Part shown: positions 49,481-56,858 of the stretch, piece after piece
Layout of the letters: each line of letters begins with the position of its first letter
Numbering within the stretch: position 1 is the first letter of the stretch
From: JAYPWI01 sp038135065
GTDB lineage: Bacteria; Actinomycetota; Acidimicrobiia; Acidimicrobiales; Poriferisodalaceae
Assembly (NCBI GenBank): GCA_038135065.1
Contig: JAYPWI010000017.1
Coordinates: 1-64,000, forward strand
DNA length: 64,000 nt
Reading direction: 5' to 3'
Notes under the pieces: generated by a model
The model's input: the letters and a program-made list of their open reading frames with translations, nothing else
Database searches by the model: none
What the model was told of the DNA's origin: nothing
Translations under genes and position numbers: made by a program

Positions 49481-50148
49481 GTAGCGATTCCTCGGAGTCG
49501 GTCGTAGCGATCGGTGACGATGTCCACGTAGGAACGCGTCTCGGCAATGTTCGGGATCCCTCCTGCGGCCTGAACCCGTCCCGGCCCGGCGTTGTACGCA
49601 GCGAGTGCAAGCTCCACCGAGCCGAATCTGTCGAGTTGCGCAGCCAGGTAACGGGCGCCCCCGTCGAGGTTCTCGAGCGGCTCGTATGGATCGACGTCCA
49701 GCATGGCAGCGGTGCCGGGCATGAGCTGTGCCAGGCCGATGGCGCCGGCGTGGCTGACTGCGTTCGGCTTGAATGCCGACTCGCTCCACACCAGAGCGGT
49801 CAGCAAGGCGGGGGGGAGTCCGTAGCGCTGGGCAGCATCGTGGATGGGTTGGAGCCACTCCTCTGCGCGAGCGGGTAGGTCGACTCCTGCAGGTGTTGTG
49901 GGGGTTCCCGGCTCCGTTCCCGGCGCTGGGCGATCCAGCCGGGGGAAGGGTCGTAGGCCGTACGCGCTCACCGGAGCAGTTTCCGACGAAGGCGCACGAC
50001 CCTGGGAAGCTTCGATATCGGGCTCGAGTCGGGCCCCGGACCCATCGATGGCTACGCCCAGGTGCTGCCGGAAGCGGGAGTCCAACACCATTGACGCCGC
50101 GTTCATCTGATTGCTGATGTCGCGAATGCGACCCAGTGCAGTGATCAC
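49477..50148 (-). CDS. Lytic transglycosylase (SLT domain)
   Basis: 223 aa, GTG overlapping the fliJ stop (GTGA). The SLT domain is at ~90-215: AQRYGLPPALLTALVWSESAFKPNAVSHAGAIGLAQLMPGTAAMLDVDPYEPLENLDGGARYLAAQLDRFGSVELALAAYNAGPGRVQAAGG, with the catalytic Glu in SESAF. It cleaves glycan strands. No signal peptide is visible; the N-terminus (MITALGRIRDISNQMNAASMVLDSRFRQHLG) resembles the end of the rod-type FlgJ segment, so it may be exported by the flagellar system and cut the wall for the rod. Confidence 0.85.
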   Translation of the reverse strand: MITALGRIRDISNQMNAASMVLDSRFRQHLGVAIDGSGARLEPDIEASQGRAPSSETAPVSAYGLRPFPRLDRPAPGTEPGTPTTPAGVDLPARAEEWLQPIHDAAQRYGLPPALLTALVWSESAFKPNAVSHAGAIGLAQLMPGTAAMLDVDPYEPLENLDGGARYLAAQLDRFGSVELALAAYNAGPGRVQAAGGIPNIAETRSYVDIVTDRYDRLRGIAT

Positions 50149-50564
50149 TCGGTACCTCGCGTCCGACGGTGGGCCAAGGCCCGGAGCAGTGCCAGCTCAT
50201 CGGCGGCGTTCTGGGCCACCCGAGTACTGATCAGTGCTGCTGCTGCGCGTCCTCGCTCGACATGTTCCTCCACGATTTCTCGCTCGGTGCGCAGCCTGTG
50301 GAGATCTCGTCGGGCTTCGTCGAGGTCGGTCGCCGACGTCACCATGAGCTGGCTCACCTGCTCGAGCTCGTCGGCAGTCCAAGCTCCGGTCATCCGGAAG
50401 GCGGCCATCCGTCGCGCGTCGACCACGGGCTGGGTGCGCTGCGACAGCAGTTGGTCCATGCGATTCTGTACCTTCGCAAGGTCGGCCATTCCTTGCGCCA
50501 CGCTCCGCGCAGCCGCCTCTTCGCGGCGGCGGCGGACCTGCAGCAGTCGCTCGAGGCGCTTCAT
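50145..50564 (-). CDS. fliJ: Flagellar FliJ-like protein
   Basis: ATG at 50564 (MKRLERLLQVRRRREEAA), 139 aa. Two long coiled-coil helices: RLERLLQVRRRREEAAARSVAQGMADLAKVQNRMDQLL and DLDEARRDLHRLRTEREIVEEHVERGRAAAALISTRVAQ. The size and charge pattern are those of FliJ, which sits in the FliI ring and recycles chaperones. First gene of the long minus-strand flagellar operon. The ATG overlaps the stop of a 28-codon frame. A longer open frame to 51008 runs through the leader and out of frame into the selenoprotein gene and is not used. Confidence 0.82.
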   Translation of the reverse strand: MKRLERLLQVRRRREEAAARSVAQGMADLAKVQNRMDQLLSQRTQPVVDARRMAAFRMTGAWTADELEQVSQLMVTSATDLDEARRDLHRLRTEREIVEEHVERGRAAAALISTRVAQNAADELALLRALAHRRTRGTE

Positions 50565-50647
50565 CGGGCGGCCCTCGACGCAGACCCCCGGGCGCGCAGC
50601 ACGGGGCGAACGGCGCGCTGTGCTGGGAGTGTGGGGTGAGAAGGCAT
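50561..50647 (-). CDS. Possible 28-aa leader peptide before fliJ
   Basis: ATG at 50647, 14 nt after the structured leader, opens a frame MPSHPTLPAQRAVRPVLR... whose TGA (50563-50561) overlaps the fliJ ATG. In flgB the leader's following ATG starts the gene itself. Could couple fliJ translation to the leader. Confidence 0.3.
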   Translation of the reverse strand: MPSHPTLPAQRAVRPVLRARGSASRAAR

Positions 50648-50660
50648 GGCAAAACCACAA

Positions 50661-50732
50661 CGGCACACCGACGAGCCGCTCCTGGGGAGCGGGACATCCG
50701 TGTGCCGAAGCGAATCCGTTCTGTGTTGTCAC
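50661..50732 (-). ncRNA. Structured leader of the fliJ operon (shared with flgB)
   Basis: On the minus strand: GTGACAACA (50732-50724), ACGGATT, the outer stem CGGCACAC (50707-50700) pairing with GTGTGCCG (50668-50661), CACGGATG, then an inner hairpin CCGCTCC-CCA-GGAGCGG (50692-50676). The outer stem differs from flgB (CGGCGCA/TGCGCCG) yet pairs, so bases covary. ACACGGATGT is near the CsrA consensus. Confidence 0.6.
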
Positions 50733-50737
50733 AAGGG

Positions 50738-50764
50738 CCGTCGTCCGGCCCCGGCCCCGCTTTA
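50738..50764 (-). promoter_or_regulatory. Sigma-28-like promoter of the fliJ operon
   Basis: On the minus strand TAAA (50764-50761), 15 nt, GACGACGG (50745-50738). The -10 differs from that of flgB (GCCGACGG) at one base. It begins 27 nt after the UGSC gene stop. Confidence 0.6.
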
Positions 50765-50790
50765 GGCCCTGCGTTCGCCCGTTCGGGGGA

Positions 50791-51306
50791 TCAGCTCGAA
50801 AGAGCCACGACCAGGTCGTCGACGACCTGCTCGGCGATCGCCTGGATTTCCTCGTCGGTCCTGTCCTGGATCGGATGGGGCACGAAGATGGCGCCTGGTT
50901 CGAACCCGAGTGCTTTTCCTTGGGCCGCAGCTGCGTCGACGAACACGTCGGAGGCCACGAAGACACCGGGAACGCCCCGCCGCTCGAGATCCACGATGTC
51001 GTGCACACTGCACGACGTGCAGCTGCCTCAATCGGCGAGCGCTTCGATAACTACGTGACAGTGCTGGCTGATCTCGTGTCGGAGATCCACTGGGGCAGGC
51101 TTCGAGAAGGTTGGTTTGACATACCGACGAACCGTGATCCCTCTCCCGGAGAGCAATTGTTCGAGGCGGTCGAGGAACACGTCGCCCCGGGGCTTGGAGA
51201 TGTCGAGCAAGCCGACGGTGAGTCCGTCCAGACTCGCCGGCCTCACCGGGCGCTCGATCATGGCCGGAGATTGCTCACCGGTTGGATCCAACAAGATGTC
51301 GCTCAT
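50791..51306 (-). CDS. UGSC-motif selenoprotein (in-frame TGA)
   Basis: ATG at 51306 after AGGGAG. A conventional call stops after 92 aa (...HVVIEALAD) at TGA 51030-51028. The same frame continues GSCTSCSVHDIVDLERRGVPG to TGA 50793-50791, so readthrough gives 171 aa with selenocysteine at residue 93 in D-U-G-S-C-T-S-C. U-G-S-C is the hallmark I recall for a selenoprotein family named after it, also found with Cys in that place. The second half (VFVASDVFVDAAAAQGKALGFEPGAIFVPHPIQD) is its normal continuation. A SECIS-like hairpin follows. Function of the family is not established. It is 43 nt after its larger partner gene, same strand. Confidence 0.88.
50998..51016 (-). promoter_or_regulatory. 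Candidate bacterial SECIS hairpin of the UGSC gene
   Basis: On the minus strand GTCGTGCA (51016-51009) pairs perfectly with TGCACGAC (51005-50998), 8 bp, closing loop GTG. It begins exactly 11 nt after the TGA, as in the rhodanese at 3908. The loop starts with G. Confidence 0.7.
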
Positions 51307-51349
51307 CTGGCTACTCCCTCACTCGCTGGTCGTGTGATCGCCGAGTCGC

Positions 51350-52795
51350 TCAGACCCGGATTTCCACGGTTGTCGGTTCGCTCCCCTTGTCGCCAGCCAC
51401 CCACCCCGAGAGGATCGAGGAGAACAGACCGGCATCACCGCCTGCGTGCACGATCAAGGGTACTCCTGGGCGGAACTTGGGCACGCTGGTCCCGGCCAGG
51501 AACTCGGGGAGTCCTTCGGTGATGCCTCCTGCGCCGCGCACGGCGTGGTTGCCATCCACCATGAGGAGGGGTTCGAGTTCGGCCCTGAACCGCTCCTTGT
51601 CCCAGCTGGCCTCCCGGAACACCCGCATGTGCTCCGGCCCGATGACCAACATGGCGTCGAATCCGACGGCGAGTTTCGGGTGGAATGTCGCCGACAGACA
51701 GGCGGCCAGGGTGCGGGTGAGGGACTCGGGGTCGCGACTCAGCTGGTCGACAACGGGGGTGGGGCCCTGCCCGGCAAAGACGGTGACCGTGTTGGCCGAA
51801 GGAGCGAAGCCTCGCTCGACGGACAGTGACGTCCAAGGGCTGGTTGTTTCGAGCTCGGCGAAACAAAGGCCCAGCTTGGACGGCGCGCCATGTGCGGAAC
51901 GGTCGATCTCGCCGGGTCGACCCCCTCCCACGTTGCGGACCACCAGCTGCAGCGCCCGGCCGATGGTCATGTTCGCCCGGTTGCCCTGCCCAAGCACGTT
52001 GCCGCCGGCGTTCATTCCGATGGTCGAAGCGATCGGTCCATTGACCACCACGATGGGACCGCAGTGCATCGTGGTGGCCAGCACCCCGTGCATGTTGAAC
52101 GAATCAGTGCACGCCGCTTCCACGGCAGCGAGGACAACGGGGAGGTACTCGGGTCGGCACCCGGCCATGACGGCGTTGATGGCCACCTTCTCCACCGTGC
52201 ATTCCACCAGGTCAGGGGGTACGAGGGCCACGACCTCGTCGGGATCCCGCGTCGTTCCGGCGAGCATGCGCAGGACGCGGGCCTCGGTTGGTGGCACCAG
52301 GGGCAGCCCATCGGACCAGCCTCGGTCGAACATGGCCTCGATCTGGTCTTCGAGGGTGCCCACCTCGACCCGCCGGGCGGCGAGGCCTGATCCCCCGAAG
52401 CGGGCGGCGAGAGCGTCCGCCAGGTTGGGATCCACGCTGAGCGACCCGCACCCGGGACGCATGTCAGGAAGTTCGGTGCCTAGGCCGCTGCAGCCGGACA
52501 GTTGTTCCCAATGGTTGCGGGACCAGCCGACCGTGCGCTCGACCTCCTCGCCGTCGACCACCCGAACGAGGGTGGGGACGGTCTCGATGTCGTGGTGCCA
52601 GCTCACGGCGAGGTCGGTGTCGTCGATTGGTTCGACGGTGGCGGGAAATGTGGGGTCGTCCTGGCAGTAGACGGTCAGGGATGGGGCGTCGTTGCCTGTG
52701 ACCAGCTGTTCGAGAACTGGCTCGATCAGGACACAGGTAGGGCAGTCGCGCTTGACGAAGGCGACCAGACCGTCGGGCAAGGCGGGTCGAGACAT
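51350..52795 (-). CDS. Thioredoxin-fused partner of the UGSC protein
   Basis: 481 aa. Residues 1-100 are a thioredoxin-like domain with CPTC (FVKRDCPTCVLIEP) and VPTLVRVVDGEEVERTVGW. The rest (~130-480) is a large domain: MFDRGWSDGLPLVPPTEARVLRMLAGT, VEKVAINAVMAGCRPEYLPVVLAAVEAAC, GVLATTMHCGPIVVVNGPIASTIGMNAGGNVLGQGNRANMTIGRALQLVV and HPKLAVGFDAMLVIGPEHMRV. The motif-rich Gly segments suggest a cofactor or substrate pocket. It is just upstream of the UGSC gene; the two probably form one redox enzyme. A fragment of a related protein is at the window start. Confidence 0.75.
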   Translation of the reverse strand: MSRPALPDGLVAFVKRDCPTCVLIEPVLEQLVTGNDAPSLTVYCQDDPTFPATVEPIDDTDLAVSWHHDIETVPTLVRVVDGEEVERTVGWSRNHWEQLSGCSGLGTELPDMRPGCGSLSVDPNLADALAARFGGSGLAARRVEVGTLEDQIEAMFDRGWSDGLPLVPPTEARVLRMLAGTTRDPDEVVALVPPDLVECTVEKVAINAVMAGCRPEYLPVVLAAVEAACTDSFNMHGVLATTMHCGPIVVVNGPIASTIGMNAGGNVLGQGNRANMTIGRALQLVVRNVGGGRPGEIDRSAHGAPSKLGLCFAELETTSPWTSLSVERGFAPSANTVTVFAGQGPTPVVDQLSRDPESLTRTLAACLSATFHPKLAVGFDAMLVIGPEHMRVFREASWDKERFRAELEPLLMVDGNHAVRGAGGITEGLPEFLAGTSVPKFRPGVPLIVHAGGDAGLFSSILSGWVAGDKGSEPTTVEIRV

Positions 52796-52890
52796 GGGCG
52801 AACCCTAGACCGCGGGTCGGTCCGACCGAACCGCCTCGTTAGCCTGACACGACGTCGTGCCAGCCGGCCGAACGCTGGAAAGGGACCATC

Positions 52891-54435
52891 GTGAGCATCA
52901 TCCACCGCAGCCCCCTCCCTGATGTGGACATTCCCACTGTCACCATCACCCAACACGTGCTGCGTCGATCAGCCGAACTGGCTGATGTCGTCGCCATCCG
53001 TGATGCCGCTGGAACCTCGGCCTACACCTTCGGGCAGCTGGCCGGCCTGATCGGTTCGTTCGCCGGTGGGCTGCAGGCTCGGGGATTCGGCCCGGGGTCC
53101 GTGCTCGGGTTGATGGCACCCAACATTCCCGAATACGCCGTGGTGTTCCATGGCGCAGCCACTGCGGGCGGGGCGGTCACCACCATCAACCCGACCTACG
53201 GGCCCGGCGAGGTGCGCCACCAACTCCAGGATTCGGGGGCCAGCGTGCTGGTGACCATCCCCATGTTCCTCGATGTGGCTCGTGAGGCGGCCGAGGGAAC
53301 CTCGGTCACCGATGTCGTGGTGCTCGGCGAGGCCGAGGGAGCGACCTCGCACATGGCCTACCTCGGCGCGCCGATCGAGCAGGTTCCCGTGGACGCCGAG
53401 ACGACCGTCGTATTGCCCTACTCGTCGGGTACCACCGGTCTCCCCAAAGGGGTCGAGCTCAGCCATCGCAATCTGGTCGCCAACATCGAGCAGTGCCGAC
53501 ATGCCATCCACTACCAGGACGGAGAAGCGGCCCTGGCCGCCCTTCCCTTCTTCCACATCTACGGCATGCAGGTGCTCATGAACGGTCTGTTGGCCAACGG
53601 GGTACAGGTCGTCACCATGCCCCGCTTCGACATGGTGGAGGCGCTCGAAGCCGTGCAGACCTACGGCATCACCCGGTTCTTCGCGGTACCTCCCATCGTG
53701 TTGGGCCTGGCCAAGGCCCCCATCGTCGATTCCTACGACCTCTCGTCCATCCGGCAGATCTTTTCCGGGGCTGCCCCGCTCGGGGCGGAACTGGCCGAGG
53801 AGGCCGCCCGCCGGGTGGGTTGTGAGGTCGTCCAGGGCTACGGGATGACCGAATTGAGCCCTGTCAGCCACGTGACCCCCGAAGGCGACTATCGGCCGGG
53901 AACCAGTGGGGTGACCGCATCGAACACCGAATGTCGCCTCGTCGACCCCGACACCGGCCAGGACATGGGTATCGGGGAACGGGGAGAGCTGTGGGTGCGG
54001 GGGCCTCAGGTGATGAAGGGCTACCTGAACAACCCTGACGCCACTGCCGAAACCATCGACGAGCAGGGATGGCTGCATACGGGTGACATTGCCGTCATCG
54101 ACGACCACCACCACGTGGCCATCGTCGATCGGCTCAAGGAGCTGATCAAGTACAAGGGGTTCCAGGTTCCTCCGGCCGAACTCGAGGCCGTGATCGTTGC
54201 CCATCCCAAGGTGGCCGACGTCTGCGTCATCGGTGTCCCCGACGAAGAAGCGGGCGAGCTGCCCAAGGCCTTCGTGGTCCCTGTCGAAGGTCAGGAGGTC
54301 ACGCTCGAGGAGAGCCAGGCCCTCGTTGGTGAGCACCTGGTGGGTTACAAGCAGGTGCGGTTGCTAGAGATCATCGATGCCATCCCCAAGAGTGCGGCGG
54401 GCAAGATCCTGCGACGCGAACTCAGGGACCGCTGA
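52891..54435 (+). CDS. AMP-forming acyl-CoA ligase, 4-coumarate--CoA ligase-like
   Basis: 514 aa. Motifs: P-loop LPYSSGTTGLPKGVELSH, GYGMTELSPVSH, GWLHTGDIAVIDDHHHVAIVDRLKELIKYKGFQVPPAELEAV and KSAAGKILRREL, the last with the catalytic Lys. The family adenylates a carboxylate and transfers it to CoA. Resembles 4-coumarate/fatty acyl types, substrate not known. Starts 95 bp from the UGSC partner on the other strand, and ends 15 bp from the convergent N-acetyltransferase gene. Confidence 0.93.
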   Translation: MSIIHRSPLPDVDIPTVTITQHVLRRSAELADVVAIRDAAGTSAYTFGQLAGLIGSFAGGLQARGFGPGSVLGLMAPNIPEYAVVFHGAATAGGAVTTINPTYGPGEVRHQLQDSGASVLVTIPMFLDVAREAAEGTSVTDVVVLGEAEGATSHMAYLGAPIEQVPVDAETTVVLPYSSGTTGLPKGVELSHRNLVANIEQCRHAIHYQDGEAALAALPFFHIYGMQVLMNGLLANGVQVVTMPRFDMVEALEAVQTYGITRFFAVPPIVLGLAKAPIVDSYDLSSIRQIFSGAAPLGAELAEEAARRVGCEVVQGYGMTELSPVSHVTPEGDYRPGTSGVTASNTECRLVDPDTGQDMGIGERGELWVRGPQVMKGYLNNPDATAETIDEQGWLHTGDIAVIDDHHHVAIVDRLKELIKYKGFQVPPAELEAVIVAHPKVADVCVIGVPDEEAGELPKAFVVPVEGQEVTLEESQALVGEHLVGYKQVRLLEIIDAIPKSAAGKILRRELRDR

Positions 54436-54450
54436 ACGAGCAGAACTGCT

Positions 54451-55233
54451 TCAGCCCGCTGATGGGAACAACCGTCGGTGGACTGCGTCCCAGTCCCCGG
54501 GGTCGACGGATGTGGTGGTCGGCTGGCCATCGACGGGTTGGGTGACCCTGTCCTCGAGGAGGGTGAGCCGACCCTCCGCTGACAGGCGGGTGACGAAACG
54601 CTTGTCGGTCCACAGCAGCCCCGGTGTGGTCGCCAAGTAGTCGTTGGCCGGCGTGAAGTGGGCCAGCGTTCGCGGGTGTTCGTCGATCAGGTAATCGGTA
54701 CGCCATGTGAGGGCGCCGGCGTCGTCGACGCGTTCGGATTGCAGGGACCGTCGGTGGTCACCCGCCGACGTGGCGACGCGGAACCTTCGGCCCGCCCCGG
54801 GGTCGTCCTGCGCTTCGGCTGTGTCGAGGGCCAGTGGCCGGGTGAACGAATCCCCGAAGCCGACGTCGACCAGGTATGGCCGTTCGAGCTCGACCCGGAG
54901 ACAGAGGTGGTCGTCCATGGGGCTGATGTTCGCGGTCATGACCACGAGAGCGGCCCAGCGGGTGACCTCGAACCCAAGGGAGTCGAGGAGGGCGGCGAAG
55001 GCACCGTTGAGAACGAAGCACCAACCGCCGCGACCCTGTACGACCGCCTCGACCGACCAGGCCAGATCGGTGGACACGGGGAGGCCGTCGTAGACGTCGA
55101 GGTTGGTGAACGGGACGGCAGTGAGATGGGCATGTTGGAGCCGGGCCAGACCCTCGACGTCGAGGGAGACGTCGGCGGGTCGAATGCCGAGCCGATCGAG
55201 GTACGCCGTCGTCTGCGCCTCGGTCAGGGTCAT
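54451..55233 (-). CDS. Arylamine N-acetyltransferase
   Basis: ATG at 55233 (MTLTEAQTTAYLDRLGI) overlapping the GMC stop (ATGA); 260 aa. LDVEGLARLQHAHLTAVPFTNLDVYDG is the N-terminal signature. The active site is GRGGWCFVLNGAFAALL with the catalytic Cys, DDHLCLRV with His, and LVDVGFGDSF with Asp. Acetyl or acyl groups from CoA pass to arylamines or hydrazines. In actinobacteria NAT genes often sit with sterol or aromatic catabolism genes. The longer frame to 55407 is the GMC gene in another frame. Confidence 0.93.
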   Translation of the reverse strand: MTLTEAQTTAYLDRLGIRPADVSLDVEGLARLQHAHLTAVPFTNLDVYDGLPVSTDLAWSVEAVVQGRGGWCFVLNGAFAALLDSLGFEVTRWAALVVMTANISPMDDHLCLRVELERPYLVDVGFGDSFTRPLALDTAEAQDDPGAGRRFRVATSAGDHRRSLQSERVDDAGALTWRTDYLIDEHPRTLAHFTPANDYLATTPGLLWTDKRFVTRLSAEGRLTLLEDRVTQPVDGQPTTTSVDPGDWDAVHRRLFPSAG

Positions 55234-56810
55234 GGTTGGCGTCCGAGCCGGGCGGCCATCCGTTCGGCGATGGCGAGCACCGTGAAGTGGGTGTTGGCCC
55301 TGGGACACGAGGGGAGAATCGACCCGTCGACCACCAGCAGGTCCTCCACCCCTCGAACCTGGCAGTGCGGATCGACGACGGCGTTGTCGCCATCGCCCAT
55401 CACACATCCACCGACGATGTGCTGGGTGTCATAGACCGATGTTGCGAGGAGGTCGTCCACCTCGTCATCGCTGAGATCGAGGAAGCGGCCGACGTCGTCG
55501 ATGGGGACCGAGCGGCGGCCGTAGGAACGTCGACCCGGTAGGGCGGTGACGGCTGGGTGGGTCACCACCTCGACCAGACGTCGGAACCCTGCTCGCATGC
55601 GGATCCGATCCCGCTCGTCGTCGAGCATCCGGACGTCGATACGGGGGAGCTGCCGGGGGTCGGTGTCGACGAGGGTGATCTCCCCGCAACTGAACGGCTG
55701 CCACAAGGCGACCTGGATCTGGGACAGGAAGTTGCCGTCGGGCCGCGGCCGGGGATGGGCACCGGCCAGCCAGGCCAGGTCGTTGACCCCACCGCCGGCC
55801 AGTCCGGAGGACCAGCGGCCGAAGCAGTTGATGTGACGGCCGTTGCTCGGTGGGACAGCGTCGGCCTCGGGGGTGAGGATCTGGATACCCAATCCAGGAT
55901 GGTCCGAGATCTGACGACCGACGCCGGCGATGTCAGCGACCGAGCCTTCTGGGCCGATCCCCGACCGCAGGAGGATGGTCGGGGTGAAGGGGGATCCCGC
56001 GCAGAGAATGACCTGACCACCGCCGGCTGTTTCGACGACGTCGGTCCCGCCCTCGCGCAGGTATGTCACGCCGGCCGCTCGGTCACCCTCCACGATGACC
56101 TGATCGACCAAGGCCTCGTCGATGATCGTGAGGTTGGGTCTGCGCCGTGCCTCATCGAGGTACGCGCTGTTGGCCGAGACTCGGACGGGGGGACTCACCG
56201 AGGTGTCGATGTTGGCCGCATATGGACCGACGCCCGTGCTGCCGGGCCGATTGTGGTCGGGACACCATGGGTCACCGAGGTCCCGGATGGCATGGAGAGC
56301 GGCGAGCTCGACGGCTCCCCAACCATCGAGGCTTGGACGCCAGACGGGAATTCGTCCCTGGTCGCCGTGCCAGGGTTCGCCACCGAACTCGAGATCGGAC
56401 TCGATGGCGTTGAACCACGGCAGCATGTCCCGCCAGCCCCAACCCGTGCAGCCAGCCGCCTCCCAGGCGTCGAGGTCATCGGGCTCGGGACGGACAGCCA
56501 ACATGCCGTTGATGGAAGAACTGCCGCCGCTTCCCCGCCCCCGCCAGAGCATCATCGGTTCCTGGGTGTTGGTCCGGTGGGCTTGGAGGTCGTCCCATCT
56601 GACACTGCCCTCGTCGGAGGAGGTCAACACCGTCATGGGGGAGATGTCCTGGACCGCCCGAGGTGCCTGTGCGCTGGGGTAGTCGGGTCCCGCCTCGATC
56701 AGGGTGACCGACACGGCGGGGTTCTCGGTCAGGCGGTTGGCCAACACGCACCCGGCAGAACCGGCGCCGACGATCACGTGGTGCCGGGAGGTGGGGCGTC
56801 GGGGCTGCAC
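55230..56810 (-). CDS. GMC family FAD-dependent oxidoreductase
   Basis: 526 aa. FAD-binding HVIVGAGSAGCVLANRLTENPAVSVTLIEAG at the N-terminus, then RGRGSGGSSSINGML and ILCAGSPFTPTILLRSGIG, the GMC signatures. The C-terminal catalytic pair is in HIVGGCVMG and CPRANTHFTVLAIAERMA, the second with His. Oxidises an alcohol of unknown identity. Its stop overlaps the N-acetyltransferase start, so the two are co-translated. Divergent from the next ligase. Confidence 0.93.
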   Translation of the reverse strand: MQPRRPTSRHHVIVGAGSAGCVLANRLTENPAVSVTLIEAGPDYPSAQAPRAVQDISPMTVLTSSDEGSVRWDDLQAHRTNTQEPMMLWRGRGSGGSSSINGMLAVRPEPDDLDAWEAAGCTGWGWRDMLPWFNAIESDLEFGGEPWHGDQGRIPVWRPSLDGWGAVELAALHAIRDLGDPWCPDHNRPGSTGVGPYAANIDTSVSPPVRVSANSAYLDEARRRPNLTIIDEALVDQVIVEGDRAAGVTYLREGGTDVVETAGGGQVILCAGSPFTPTILLRSGIGPEGSVADIAGVGRQISDHPGLGIQILTPEADAVPPSNGRHINCFGRWSSGLAGGGVNDLAWLAGAHPRPRPDGNFLSQIQVALWQPFSCGEITLVDTDPRQLPRIDVRMLDDERDRIRMRAGFRRLVEVVTHPAVTALPGRRSYGRRSVPIDDVGRFLDLSDDEVDDLLATSVYDTQHIVGGCVMGDGDNAVVDPHCQVRGVEDLLVVDGSILPSCPRANTHFTVLAIAERMAARLGRQP

Positions 56811-56858
56811 GGGCGCAGGCTAGCGGCGCCCCATCGACTGGGGTTCTAGGCTCGCCCC

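Noticed and set aside
50145..51008. 287-aa open frame covering fliJ and part of the UGSC gene
   Set aside because: Only the last 139 codons look like FliJ; the upstream part crosses the promoter and structured leader and is out of frame with the UGSC gene.
52969..54336. 455-aa minus-strand frame opposite the ligase
   Set aside because: No family motifs; the plus-strand ligase has all AMP-binding motifs.
55557..56849. 430-aa plus-strand frame opposite the GMC gene
   Set aside because: Shadow of a well-supported oxidoreductase; composition is not protein-like.
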